Source: DATCYX01 sp963714425 (GTDB lineage: Bacteria > Chloroflexota > Anaerolineae > Anaerolineales > UBA4823). From it: a stretch of DNA of 64,000 nucleotides. The notes below the pieces were generated by a model. That model saw only the letters and a program-made list of their open reading frames with translations. It was not told the DNA's origin and made no database searches. This document shows positions 17,401-25,684 of this stretch, one piece after another. The stretch's first letter is position 1. Each line of letters begins with the position of its first letter. The translations under genes and the position numbers were made by a program. Location: contig CAVQOI010000015.1 in the NCBI GenBank assembly GCA_963714425.1, positions 1-64,000 on the forward strand. The letters run 5' to 3'.

Positions 17401-17955
17401 GACTTCTGGGGTTTCCTCGCCTGCCAGACCCAGCACACCCAGCTTGAACTTGTTCTTGTTATTCTGGCCGACATCGAGGATTGTGTAGGCTTCTGCCCAT
17501 GGAGGCAAATCCCAATCTGTACCTTCCATGACAACGTTCGCCCCTAGCCATGGAAATTCGGATTGTGCGATGCGCTCTACAAGCAGGTCCTGGCCTTTGT
17601 CAAACTCATGGTTGCCAAATACCGCCAGGTCGTAACCCATCATATTGTAGATATCAATGGTGCTCTCGCCCATCAGCAGCTGCGAGATGGCTGGTGCGGC
17701 GAAGAATGCATCTCCGGCGTCCACCAGCACAACATTGCCATCGCCATAGTGGGCGCGCACGCGATTGACTGCGCCCGCCAGATTGGCGGAACCACCCCGG
17801 TTGCTTGAATCTGGCTGCAGTCGGCCGTGGAAATCGTTGGTGTGCAGCATGATAAAGCGGGCGTATGGATCCTCCCCCTTACCTAAAGCTGCGGTCGGCA
17901 TGATCATCGACGTCAGAATGATCACGATAAGTAGGATCGAAAGTTTCTTAGACAT
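14497..17955 (-). CDS. Secreted double-module 5'-nucleotidase / metallophosphatase
   Basis: 1152 residues from ATG 17955, selected for the GGGAGGGAGC Shine-Dalgarno and because it starts directly at the signal peptide (KKLSILLIVIILTSMIMP). Each half is a UshA-like unit: a calcineurin-type metallophosphatase followed by a 5'-nucleotidase C-terminal substrate domain. Module 1 has HTNDFHGR (D41, H43), DAGDAFF, GNHEFDKG and GGHQHQ. Module 2, from about residue 628, has HTNDSHGY, DAGDTFQG, GNHEFNFG and GGHSHT. Both C-terminal domains contain the substrate-stacking region (FGNTLFLMDLTG and YENSMVVLSMSG). Typical enzymes of this family have one module of about 550 residues, so this is a tandem duplication. 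It probably salvages nucleotides or sugar nucleotides outside the cell. No cell-wall anchor is visible. Confidence 0.9.
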   Translation of the reverse strand: MSKKLSILLIVIILTSMIMPTAALGKGEDPYARFIMLHTNDFHGRLQPDSSNRGGSANLAGAVNRVRAHYGDGNVVLVDAGDAFFAAPAISQLLMGESTIDIYNMMGYDLAVFGNHEFDKGQDLLVERIAQSEFPWLGANVVMEGTDWDLPPWAEAYTILDVGQNNKNKFKLGVLGLAGEETPEVTLLGTTAGLVFKDLTATILHYYDEIMAKSDAMIVVVHMGTLNSGPYDGLQTVAQALIDAGKPVDLFIGGHQHQALFAPVYVGDTAIVSAGYYGRYLGKLDLLVNKQLKKIKINSYELMTITQPTVSIQGLVTDVNTYFAGGMIYNEGARRALLAQLTAAQARFDQGVYKFTIGKLKAFYLLVSQMKGKYIDPGAADALMVKAQKVMDTLPDPAVVHRVAFWADIVAPIVNQPVGYTNVSLIRNYNDESNMGDIVTDSMLWKADSYDDGVVNGSVDIAFTNPGGLRADIVIPGGATLPYTLTWGATFDVLPFGNTLFLMDLTGAQIQALLDQSATLYKGILQSSGVAHYWYNDTGTASPTAWGAYGVTVGGAPLDRDEVYRVVTNNFLAGGQDGWVTFALGTNRWDTYYDMQQSFVEYIQELGVIDAEDIPTPRITRLDDVVTMLHTNDSHGYWPAGTYSSRANGFARLAALVTAERAHNPDALLLDAGDTFQGNSFAYFFKDRPDNPIAGGMNLMGYDAITLGNHEFNFGAATFANMMGQLDFPILGTINMDDDGAYGFINTDVDDYINLNVNGKKVTIFGLTNPRVYRYELPTNIPGLTFYSGLDTGFAAVPTILAAEDPDLLVGLTHMGYAPYGDEIDSDRLLAEGVAGIDVIIGGHSHTRLDPSVMVSSPTNPDGTLIAQAERYALNLGQVNVGFIGDEIVLREGYLIPAGEAAAPDPALTAYLAPYLAEIDTYNATVIGQTLAPLDALAAFTQETNAANMQADAAVFALEQAGITVDVHLSGAMTNRRVADGATPSTPVTLTKGDMFTLMPYENSMVVLSMSGPQIKNILERGYRNYWNYKYVPGYGGYSYYTTCMLDTDAGNVITYSDPGAGTPPDGNNVVSLMIGGTPVDFSDATTYYNVSTVNYLAAGSCNFNDAGVTLWPLSQIVYDTQYYVRDTVIDYVSAQSAPINPQIEGRLVFGP

Positions 17956-18390
17956 GCTCCCTCCCAAAAGTAAATTGAGTGTCGATTCTTTTTGTGTTGT
18001 GAGCAACTTTGGCTCCCCGCCATATGTTTTCTATCGGATGCGTTTCCTCCTTTCTATCCTGAATACCAAAAACTGCGCAGCTTTTACATGTGTGCGCAGA
18101 TTGGTTGAATTGAAACATCTAGAATAATTGCGGGTGCATAAGGGTGGAGACCGCAATGCGTAAGCGCATGCTCTGAATACACATCCAGTGGAATAAGGTC
18201 TGTTTGGGCGATTGCAGACATAATATTCATTTAACCCCACCGCTTACCAACAGGCGTAGTGGTCGCTCCTCCCGAGCTTCCTGACTTGACCCTGCTGGTA
18301 ATACTAGTATAGCTTAACCTAACAAAAATGCAAGGTGATCATCCGCATAAATAGATAGGTCAAAGGTAATGGATTCTTAACACTGACCGA
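17956..18390. other. 435-bp intergenic region between amylase and nucleotidase genes
   Basis: No gene supported. A possible minus-strand promoter lies at 18306-18333: TTGCAT, 16 bases, TATACT (read on the minus strand), which would give the nucleotidase mRNA a leader of about 340 bases. The leader region also contains a second SD-like AAAGGAGGAAAC on the minus strand near 18,045 without a convincing ORF. No terminator was found after the amylase gene. Confidence 0.45.
18306..18333 (-). promoter_or_regulatory. Candidate promoter TTGCAT-16-TATACT
   Basis: On the minus strand TTGCAT (18333-18328) and TATACT (18311-18306) are 16 bases apart. It points toward the 5'-nucleotidase gene. Matches are fair (4/6 and 5/6) but the leader would be long. 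Confidence 0.4.
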
Positions 18391-20262
18391 TCACTCATAA
18401 ATAACGAACCCCGCCCCAGGCACGCTGAGCTCAACAACGCCTCGCTCACCCGCAGCTTTCACCTGCAGTGCTTGCCCAATCTGGGTGCTATCGGTCGAGT
18501 ACAGGCAGGTCAGATGCGCATGTTCAGGAGCAGGGCCGAGACTTACCCAAGCTGAACGTGGATGATCTGGATCGGTGTTGATGGCTGCCAGGATGTGCTG
18601 GTCATCGAATAGGCGAGACCAGGGCACGATGGAGCGCATCCGATCCCCCATCACTTGAGGCAGGCCAAAATGGATACCATCTCCAGAGATCTCGCGCAGA
18701 TACTGGCGGCCGCGCCGCAGGGCAATTTTCTCCTTGCGCAGTTCCAGGACTTTTTTTAGCTCCTGATAGATCGGGTTTTCTTCATCAAAAAAATGACGGT
18801 TGCGTGAGCGGAAAGCGCCGAATTCTCCACCAAACATGCTCTCGCGGATATAGCGGTCGTTGTCACCTTCCCCATCAAAGCCTTGCTCGCTGCCATAATA
18901 AATGCATGGAATACCCAGCGTAGTGGCGTTAAGCGCCAACACGTTGAGTGCCAGCCGAAACCCGTCTGCGCCAGCGCAGAAGCGCGCCTTTTGAGCCCCC
19001 TTGCGCACCTGGTCGTGGTCGTCGAATACGGTGACCACCTTGTTGCGGAACCAGATGTGCGATTCTTTCTGCACCAGCATCGAGTTGCGGAACAGGTCGA
19101 AGTACTCGCTGGGGTTGCGGTAGCCTTTCACAAGGTATTCCAACCGGTCGGGGATATCGTCGATGCCCAGTGCTGCGTCAAGTCCGGTGGTCTCCAGTGT
19201 GGTAAAGGCGCGAGTGCGCCCGCCGGTGATCTCGCCGATCAGGTAGAAGTTCTCCTTGCCGATCCGCTGGGCAAATTCATGCATAACGGAGGTGAAAAAC
19301 CGTGTAGCGCCGGGATCCATGTGTTTCACCGTGTCGACGCGGAAGCCGTCCACATCGGCGTAGGCGATCCAGAACTTATAGATCTGGCACAGCGCTTGAA
19401 GGGCAGGTGAAGGTTTGTACTCATCCACACCTCCAATGCCCAGGTGGAGATCTTTCAAGTCGTAAAAATCGCCTTGCAGGAATTCCGGGTCGTGGTCCCA
19501 GTTGGTGATGCGCCCGCGGGTCGTGAAGGAGGACGGATGCTGGAGTTCGGCAGGCCAGATTGCACCATGGGGCCAGGCATGCGCATGCTGGCTCAGATCT
19601 ATTCGTTCAAAGGGTAGGTTGGGCTGCCCGTTCGCGTCGCGGAAGCCGCCGACTGGATAATCGCTCCCATCCCAGCGCGGGTCGACGTACCACTGCCCGC
19701 TAGCGGGGTCTTGAGTCCAGTAACGGTCGGGCTTGTAATCGTAGACATTGCCGGAGTGATTGAGGATGATGTCCAGGATAACGTAGATTCCGTTACGGTG
19801 CGCCTGACGCACCATACGGCGCAGGTCGGCACGCGTGCCGAAGTGCGGGTCAATATCCAGGAAGTTCTGGATACCATACCCGTGATAAGTCTCTAAAAAC
19901 GGTGCTTGCTTGAAAACCGGGCTTACCCACAGAGCGGTGACGCCCAGGCGCTTCAAGTACCCCATCTTATTTGCCAGCCCCCGCAGGTTGCCCCCTGTCC
20001 ACCCACCGCCCGCCTCCCTCCAGCGAGCTGCATCTGCCTCGCTCTGGATGGCATTCCCTTCGTCTCCGGGCTGGTAGGGTGGCGTCGTTCCGCTGGTAAC
20101 GATCTCCCCCCGGTTATCCCGGAAACCCTGCTCGCGGCCATCGGAATAGCGGTCGAGCATGAGGAAATAAAGTACCTCGTCCTCCCAGGCAGCCGGGGAT
20201 GGTGTGAATGATCGCCGCGTGAGGCGATTGAAATTGATATCTTGCAGGGTTTTTTCAACCAT
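18391..20262 (-). CDS. GH13 alpha-amylase family enzyme
   Basis: 623 residues, no signal peptide, so cytosolic. GH13 motifs are in order: region I ILDIILNHSGN, region II GFRVDTVKH (nucleophile Asp ~306), region III LIGEITGG (acid/base Glu ~341) and region IV VFDDHDQ (Asp ~413). The N-terminal LYFLMLDRYSDG and MGYLKRLGVTALWVSPVFKQ are typical of the (beta/alpha)8 barrel; the last ~90 residues form the usual beta-sandwich C-domain. It acts on alpha-glucans or maltodextrins; exact specificity is not visible. The Shine-Dalgarno GAAAGGAATA precedes ATG 20262. It stands alone, not in an operon with sugar transporters. Confidence 0.92.
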   Translation of the reverse strand: MVEKTLQDINFNRLTRRSFTPSPAAWEDEVLYFLMLDRYSDGREQGFRDNRGEIVTSGTTPPYQPGDEGNAIQSEADAARWREAGGGWTGGNLRGLANKMGYLKRLGVTALWVSPVFKQAPFLETYHGYGIQNFLDIDPHFGTRADLRRMVRQAHRNGIYVILDIILNHSGNVYDYKPDRYWTQDPASGQWYVDPRWDGSDYPVGGFRDANGQPNLPFERIDLSQHAHAWPHGAIWPAELQHPSSFTTRGRITNWDHDPEFLQGDFYDLKDLHLGIGGVDEYKPSPALQALCQIYKFWIAYADVDGFRVDTVKHMDPGATRFFTSVMHEFAQRIGKENFYLIGEITGGRTRAFTTLETTGLDAALGIDDIPDRLEYLVKGYRNPSEYFDLFRNSMLVQKESHIWFRNKVVTVFDDHDQVRKGAQKARFCAGADGFRLALNVLALNATTLGIPCIYYGSEQGFDGEGDNDRYIRESMFGGEFGAFRSRNRHFFDEENPIYQELKKVLELRKEKIALRRGRQYLREISGDGIHFGLPQVMGDRMRSIVPWSRLFDDQHILAAINTDPDHPRSAWVSLGPAPEHAHLTCLYSTDSTQIGQALQVKAAGERGVVELSVPGAGFVIYE

Positions 20263-20637
20263 AGGATATTCCTTTCAGAGGATGCTCAGCCCGATTGTCG
20301 AATCGTTAATCGAGATCCCTCACCTTTTTATGCATGGAATTAATCAAGATCCCTGTCTTTCGACCAAATATTCGGAAATATTTTAATAAGGGGTCATCGC
20401 GAGCGATAGCGAACCTGCCGTAGCCTGCCTTTGGCAGTTAGGCAGGGATGTGATCTCAAAGAAATTCAATGCTAATATCCGAATTTGATAATATTAATGC
20501 TGCCATTTTAACTCAAAAAAGTATAAAATCGATCGACTAGGCAAGCTAAGTGGTTTATATGAACCCATCTTACCTGTTAATTCATAGTTTGATCTACATC
20601 CAGTTCCGGGATGACGCTGGGATCTAATCCGAGATCT
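20263..20637. other. Intergenic region with a GTCATCGCGA-type repeat
   Basis: No gene. At 20,395-20,455 a repeat starts GTCATCGCGAGCGATAGCGA, contains TGCCTTTGGCAGTTAGGCA and ends GATGTGATCTCA; it is a degenerate relative of the repeat at ~9242-9285. The AT-rich half near 20,460-20,530 probably holds the amylase promoter, but no clear -35/-10 pair stands out. Confidence 0.4.
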
Positions 20638-21574
20638 TCAGCGAAGTGATCCTGATCGATCTCCGTATTCGCCTGCCCTTAATCCTGTGATCGACAAGCT
20701 ACTCGCAGGCTGGGGAAATTTTACAGAAAGTATTGCTAGCCCAGCAAATATCAATGCAGTTCCGCGCAGGGCGAGTGAGGGTAAGCTGCTCGCCTAAAAA
20801 GAAGACCCCCAGCGATCCGGCGGTGAGGGGCTCTGCCAGGGTAAGCGTGGCTGCGGTGGCAACCGGCACATGGCGCAATCCGCGGGCGAACAGGCTGTAA
20901 GCCAGCGCCACCGTGACCAGACCCAGATGCAGGGCAACAGCCAGCCCGCGTGGCTCGGCCAGCCAGGCCAGCTGCGCGTTCAGTAAAAAAGGCGCCAGGA
21001 ATAACGCCCCCAGGGCGAACACTACCCCCATAACCGCTTCCGGCGGCTTGCTTTCCAGCAGCCCTTTGCTTGCGACTGTAAATATAGCGTATGCAGCGCC
21101 GGCCCCTACAGCCAGCAGCAAGCCCAGCGAGTTGACCTGGATGCTCTCCCCGGCAGCGAGAAGCAGGCCGCATCCTGCCACTGCTGTGAGGGTCGCCAGC
21201 GCCCAGCGCAGCCCGGGACGCTCACCCCTTACCAGGAAACCTAAAACTCCAGCCAGGATGGGCGCGCTGCCAATGCCCACCACCGTACCTACTGCCACTC
21301 CGGTTTTCGCCACCGCTGCAAAGAAGAACAGCTGGTAAGCTGCCATACTGGCGGATGCAGCCAACGTGCTCCCCACAGGCCAGCGCCCGCCTCTCCCCAA
21401 TACACCGCGGCTTATGGCAAACGCCAGCAAGGCAATCCCACCGGTTGCCAGCCGCACTACCCCGATGGCAGTGGGTAGGGCCCCGGCTGGCGCCAGCGCC
21501 TGTGCCGTCCCGGTGGTACCCCAGCATATCGCAGCTGCGAGCACCAGGATTGCTCCGCGCGAATTGGCGTTCAT
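20638..21574 (-). CDS. DMT/EamA-family transporter, C-terminus frameshifted
   Basis: About 310 residues if the frame is repaired. Ten hydrophobic helices in two EamA halves are visible: AILVLAAAICWGTTGTAQAL at the start and LGLLLAVGAGAAYAIFTVASKGLL at the second half. Near 20,773 one extra base shifts the frame; the original frame ends in a Cys-rich nonsense tail at 20,699, whereas the alternative reads GTALIFAGLAILSVKFPQP, the expected tenth helix, and stops at 20,638. The start is ATG 21574, two bases after the stop of the upstream transporter, with GAGG inside that overlap as ribosome site. Family members export metabolites or amino acids. The two tandem DMT genes may act as a pair. Confidence 0.85.
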
Positions 21575-21576
21575 CC

Positions 21577-22497
21577 TCAAAATTGACTTGATCGACGGGC
21601 GATGAAGATACCCCCCAGCGCAAGCGCACCGCCAATAATCTGCAGCGCCACCAGCGGCTCGGACAAGAGCACCCAGGCGAAGATGCTTGCCGCTACCGGT
21701 TGCACCAGCAAGCCCACTGAGGAGAACGCAGCCGGCAGCTTGGCCAGGGCGAAGGCGATCAGGCTCTGCCCGCCAAAATGGGAAAGCAGCGCTAAACCCA
21801 GCAGCACCATCCAGCCTGCGGAGCTCGACGGTGCCAGCCCTTCACCTGAGATCAATGCCACAGGCAGCAGGATGGCGCAGCTCACCGCTCCTGACCAGGT
21901 CATAATTGTGGCGGTAGAGAATTCTCGGCGCAGCTCTTTGACTGCCAGGATGTAGCCGCCGTAGAACACAGCCGTGACCAGACCCATCATGTCGCCCCAC
22001 AGGTGCTGCACGCTGATGCTGAAGCTCTGCCCCACCAGCAGCATCATGCCTCCCAGGGCGATCAGCATGCCCAGGATGAACCCCAGGCTCACGCGCTGGC
22101 GGAAGAACAGCCACCCGCCCAGGGCAACGAATATGGAGGCAAAATTTGCCAGCAACGTAGCGTTGGCGACACTGGTGAGCTTGATCGACCAATGCCAGAA
22201 TGCCAGGTCGCCAGCAAAGAGCAAGCCAGCCGCTGCCAGGCGCAGGCGATCCGAGCCAGACTCGGGGCGGCGGGCTGCGCTCCCCTGGGCTTCTTGGAGC
22301 TGCATCCAAATAAAGAGAGGCGGCAAGGCGAGGGCCAGCCGCCAAAAGGCTGTGGCGCTCGGTCCTACTTCGCTCAAGCGCACGAAAATGGGCGCAAAGG
22401 CGATCGCAAGCGCGCCAAGAAACAAGGCATTCAACGCAAGGCGAAGACCTGGGTTGGAGGTAGAAGGAAGGATCTTTCGAATTTTGGGTAGGCTCAT
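21577..22497 (-). CDS. DMT/EamA-family transporter
   Basis: 306 residues with about ten transmembrane helices in two EamA repeats (LFLGALAIAFAPIFVRLSEVGPSATAFWR and WGDMMGLVTAVFYGGYILAVKEL). It is the first gene of a two-gene unit with a second DMT transporter. A TATAAT on the minus strand at 22518-22513 lies 15 bases before ATG 22497 and no Shine-Dalgarno is present, so the message would have a very short leader. The substrate is unknown; RhaT/EamA relatives export amino acids, purines or sugars. Confidence 0.9.
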   Translation of the reverse strand: MSLPKIRKILPSTSNPGLRLALNALFLGALAIAFAPIFVRLSEVGPSATAFWRLALALPPLFIWMQLQEAQGSAARRPESGSDRLRLAAAGLLFAGDLAFWHWSIKLTSVANATLLANFASIFVALGGWLFFRQRVSLGFILGMLIALGGMMLLVGQSFSISVQHLWGDMMGLVTAVFYGGYILAVKELRREFSTATIMTWSGAVSCAILLPVALISGEGLAPSSSAGWMVLLGLALLSHFGGQSLIAFALAKLPAAFSSVGLLVQPVAASIFAWVLLSEPLVALQIIGGALALGGIFIARRSSQF

Positions 22498-22584
22498 GGG
22501 AGGAGTATGCTTATTATATCAAGCACAACATGCCTTCACTTGTGAATTACTTCACCCAAATTGCCTGACAACTTGTCTTTCGCT

Positions 22585-22613
22585 TTGACAATTGCCCCCT
22601 CACACGGTATAAT
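22585..22613 (+). promoter_or_regulatory. Perfect consensus promoter TTGACA-17-TATAAT
   Basis: TTGACA (22585-22590), 17-base spacer, TATAAT (22608-22613). It drives the S1-domain gene starting at 22682, leaving a leader of about 60 bases with AGAGAAGCGC before the ATG. It is the strongest housekeeping-type promoter visible in the window. Confidence 0.85.
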
Positions 22614-22681
22614 CCTTTTTCGCGACTGATACAGGTTTTCTGTTCAGGTGCGCATGAAATTTTTAACTGGAGAGAAGCGCT

Positions 22682-23491
22682 ATGGAAACGAACGTTGTGA
22701 CAACACCTGAAAGCGCCAATAATATCGCATTAACCGATCTTAAGCGCAAATCACAATTAACAGGCACTGTCCTCAAGACTACGTTGGCTGGTGCCCTGGT
22801 GGATGTTGGCCTGGAGGTACCGGGGGTGATCCACATCTCCCAATTGCAGGAAGAACCTACCAACCGGGTGGAGGATGTGGTCAAGATTGGAGAGTTTGTT
22901 AATGTTTGGGTAAAGCGGGTGGATGTTAAGAAGAAGCGGATAGACCTGACCATGATCGAGCCCCTGGATCTGGAATGGCGCGAGATCACCAATGGTCTGA
23001 CTGCGAAAGGCAAGGTCACTAAGACCGAAAAATATGGCGTCTTTGTGGATATCGGCGCAGAGCGACCCGGTCTGGTGCATATAAGCGAAATGACTCACGG
23101 CTTCATCAAATCTCCGACGGATATTGTTAAGGAAGGCGATGAGGTCGAAGTCCAGGTATTGGAAGTCAACCGGCGAAAAAAACAAATCAAGCTCAGCATG
23201 AAGGCTTTGGAAGAAAAGCCCGAGCTATTTGCTAAAGTATCCCAACCGGTGAGGGAAAAACCCAGAAACAAAGCGCGGGATAAACACGAGGACAAGCGCG
23301 AAGAGGACGTCGTAAAAGAGGCTCCCGTACCGACCGCAATGGAAATGGCATTGCGAGAGGCGATGGAACGCTCAAAGGCTAAAGACCCAGAAGGAAAACC
23401 CAAGGGTAAGCGCAAGTCAGTTGGTAAGGAAGATGAGCTGGAGCGTATCCTAGACCGGACCCTGCAGCACAAAGTGCGCACGGGCAGATAA
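22682..23491 (+). CDS. Two-S1-domain RNA-binding protein
   Basis: 269 residues. Two S1 OB-fold domains: residues ~24-95 (LTGTVLKTTLAGALVDVGLEVPGVIHISQL) and ~107-178 (AKGKVTKTEKYGVFVDIGAERPGLVHISEM). The C-terminal ~85 residues are highly charged and Lys/Arg/Glu-rich (KPRNKARDKHEDKREED), likely disordered. Proteins with a few S1 domains bind single-stranded RNA; in this phylum short S1 proteins often replace or supplement ribosomal protein S1. The strong promoter fits high expression. It is monocistronic and ends at a bidirectional terminator. Assigning rpsA would be over-interpretation, since canonical S1 has four to six domains. Confidence 0.88.
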   Translation: METNVVTTPESANNIALTDLKRKSQLTGTVLKTTLAGALVDVGLEVPGVIHISQLQEEPTNRVEDVVKIGEFVNVWVKRVDVKKKRIDLTMIEPLDLEWREITNGLTAKGKVTKTEKYGVFVDIGAERPGLVHISEMTHGFIKSPTDIVKEGDEVEVQVLEVNRRKKQIKLSMKALEEKPELFAKVSQPVREKPRNKARDKHEDKREEDVVKEAPVPTAMEMALREAMERSKAKDPEGKPKGKRKSVGKEDELERILDRTLQHKVRTGR

Positions 23492-23561
23492 ACAATTTTC
23501 AGAAGTCATCCTGAATAGATTATCGGTCTGAGTCAGCCCCATATCTCTTAACTTAAATTCA

Positions 23562-23607
23562 AAAAAAGGCTGGTTTGCGGGTCATGACCCGCAAACCAGC
23601 CTTTTTT
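23562..23607. terminator. Bidirectional terminator, 46-bp perfect palindrome
   Basis: A6-GGCTGGTTTGCGGGTCA joined directly to its complement and ending in T6, with no mismatch. It lies between the convergent S1 gene and the ABC ATPase operon and has U-runs for both strands, so it should stop both transcripts. Confidence 0.9.
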
Positions 23608-23629
23608 CTTGGGGCGCTTTATGTTTCGG

Positions 23630-24667
23630 TTATACCAGGTAACAAGCTGCCAGGTGATTATTTCCTTTATCCTCAAGGGGCGGGTGGTCGTTCTCTTCGC
23701 ACACCTTGGCGGCAATAGGGCAGCGTTCGTAGAAGCGGCAGCGAGGCAGGGGATTGATTGGCTGGGCGATGCTACCTTTGATGTCGGGTATCGGGCGTTC
23801 GTAATTTGGATCGGGAATAGGAACTGCTGACAGCAGCGCTTTTGTATAGGGATGGAGCGCATTGTGAAGCACATCTTCGGTATCGCCCATCTCCACGATC
23901 TTACCCAGGTACATCACCGCAATGCGGTTGGACATGTAACGTGCCACCGCAAGATCGTGGGTGATGTAGAGGTAGGTGACCCCCAGGCGATCGGCCAGCT
24001 CCTGCATCAAGTGCATGACCCCAGTACGGATGGATACATCCAGCATGGATGTGGGCTCGTCGGCAACCACGAATGTCGGGTTGACGATTAATGCCCGGGC
24101 AATGGCGACGCGCTGGCGCTGCCCGCCGGAAAGCTCATGCGGGAAGCGGAACATAAAGGTCTCCGGCGGCGACAGCCCAACCCAGACCAGCAGCTCAGCC
24201 ACGCGCCGCTCTCGCTCCGCTAGATGGCCCAGCCCCTGGACGACCAGCGGCTCTGCGATGGTGTCGAAGATCGTGCGGCGCGGGTTGAGTGATTCGTAGG
24301 GGTCCTGGAAAATCATCTGTACGTGGCGGCGGAATTTCTTTAGTTCCGAGCCGCGCAGGTGAGAGATCTCAGTATCCCCAGCGCTTGTATAGATGTGGAT
24401 CTGACCGTCCGTAGGCTCCAAAAGGCGCACCAACAGCTTGCCCGTGGTAGTCTTTCCTGAGCCAGACTCCCCAACCAGCGCCAGGCTTTCACCTTGCGGG
24501 ATGGTAAAGTTGACCCCATCCACGGCGTGAATATACGAGCGTGTCGTTTTGAATAGACCCGCAGTCAGTGGGAACAGCTTGCGCAGCCCGCTTACCTGGA
24601 CTAATGGGGCGTTATCTTCGCCTGCATCGCCTGCCAATTTTTGAACGGACCAGCGGCTTTCGCTCAT
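23630..24667 (-). CDS. Oligopeptide ABC transporter ATP-binding protein (OppF-like)
   Basis: 345 residues. Walker A GESGSGKT, Q-loop MIFQDPYESLNPR, signature LSGGQRQRVAIARAL, Walker B FVVADEPTSMLDVS, and the H-loop ITHDLAVA are all present. The C-terminal oligopeptide-transporter extension with a cysteine cluster (CRFYERCPIAAKVC) is the family-specific tail. The start ATG 24667 shares one base with the TGA of the upstream ATPase gene, so the two are translationally coupled. With the OppD-like partner it energises the permeases encoded upstream. Last gene of the operon. Confidence 0.93.
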   Translation of the reverse strand: MSESRWSVQKLAGDAGEDNAPLVQVSGLRKLFPLTAGLFKTTRSYIHAVDGVNFTIPQGESLALVGESGSGKTTTGKLLVRLLEPTDGQIHIYTSAGDTEISHLRGSELKKFRRHVQMIFQDPYESLNPRRTIFDTIAEPLVVQGLGHLAERERRVAELLVWVGLSPPETFMFRFPHELSGGQRQRVAIARALIVNPTFVVADEPTSMLDVSIRTGVMHLMQELADRLGVTYLYITHDLAVARYMSNRIAVMYLGKIVEMGDTEDVLHNALHPYTKALLSAVPIPDPNYERPIPDIKGSIAQPINPLPRCRFYERCPIAAKVCEENDHPPLEDKGNNHLAACYLV

Positions 24668-25638
24668 CAGTGCGTCTCCATCGGGTGGTAACATGCTACG
24701 AAGTGTTCCCCACCCAGGTCCTCGAAGGGCGGCACTTCCTGCTTGCAGATGTCGGTAGCAAACTGGCAGCGCGGGTGGAAACGGCAGCCGTGTGGCGGCT
24801 GGAGCAGATCAGGAGGTTCGCCGGGCAAGGTTGCCAGCTTGCGCTTGGGTCCAATTATGCTGGGGAAAGCGGACATCAATCCGAACGTGTAGGGGTGCTG
24901 AGGGTTGTGAAAGACCTGGTCGGCGCTGGATAGCTCCACCAGCCTTCCGGCGTACATCACGCCGATAATATCGCTCACTTCGGCGATCACGGCAATGTCG
25001 TGCGAGATGTAGATCATGCTCATGTGGAGCTTCTTCTGTAACTCCATCATCTCACGCAGCAGGTTATCCTGCACGATCACATCCAGCGCGGTTGTGGGCT
25101 CATCGGCGATAATCAGGTCGGGACTGCACGACAGGGCCATGGCGATCACAGCTCTCTGGCGCATCCCACCGCTGTACTCGTGCGGGTATTGCTCCATCAG
25201 TTGCGGGTCCAGGCCTACCAGGCGGAACAGGTCAGCCACGTGGTCGCGGGCGGCCTCATTCGTGGTCACCTTCCCGTGGTTCTCCATGGCTTCGATGATC
25301 TGATCGCCCACTTTATATACCGGGTTGAGGGCGTTCATGGCTGCCTGGAAAACCATCGATATGCGCTGCCAGCGGACCTTCCGCATCTCTTCTTCACTCA
25401 GTTGCACCAGGTCAGTACCGTCCAGGTAGATATGCCCACTCTTGATCACAGCGTTGTCGGGCAGCAGGCGTAACAAAGAAGTGGCGATGGAGGTCTTGCC
25501 GCAGCCCGACTCTCCTACCAGTCCCATCGATTCTCCCCGCCGTAATTTAAAGCTCACATTATCAACTGCGGAGACATCACCAGCGCGAGTGCTGTAGTGC
25601 ATGGTTAGATCGTCAACATTGAGTACGTACTCGTCCAA
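24667..25638 (-). CDS. Oligopeptide ABC transporter ATP-binding protein (OppD-like)
   Basis: 323 residues from TTG 25638. This start is preferred over in-frame codons further upstream because GGAG lies eight bases before it and it avoids a 43-base overlap with the permease gene. Motifs: Walker A GESGCGKT, Q-loop MVFQAAMNALNPV, signature YSGGMRQRAVIAMAL, Walker B LIIADEPTTALD, H-loop ISHDIAVI. The C-terminal cysteine motif CRFHPRCQFATDIC typifies Opp/Dpp ATPases. It forms the nucleotide-binding pair with the next gene, which it overlaps by one base. Confidence 0.92.
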   Translation of the reverse strand: MDEYVLNVDDLTMHYSTRAGDVSAVDNVSFKLRRGESMGLVGESGCGKTSIATSLLRLLPDNAVIKSGHIYLDGTDLVQLSEEEMRKVRWQRISMVFQAAMNALNPVYKVGDQIIEAMENHGKVTTNEAARDHVADLFRLVGLDPQLMEQYPHEYSGGMRQRAVIAMALSCSPDLIIADEPTTALDVIVQDNLLREMMELQKKLHMSMIYISHDIAVIAEVSDIIGVMYAGRLVELSSADQVFHNPQHPYTFGLMSAFPSIIGPKRKLATLPGEPPDLLQPPHGCRFHPRCQFATDICKQEVPPFEDLGGEHFVACYHPMETH

Positions 25639-25684
25639 TGAAGTAGCTCCTATTTCGTACAAATGATCGGATGGTTTATGTTTG

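Noticed and set aside
16753..17547. 264-codon plus-strand ORF inside the nucleotidase gene
   Set aside because: Also an antisense shadow; no ribosome site or domain.
18031..18240. 69-codon ORF between amylase and nucleotidase
   Set aside because: No Shine-Dalgarno, Cys/Arg-rich odd composition, no motif.
23548..23629. Possible small ORF extension of the ATPase through the terminator
   Set aside because: The region is a perfect terminator palindrome, not coding.
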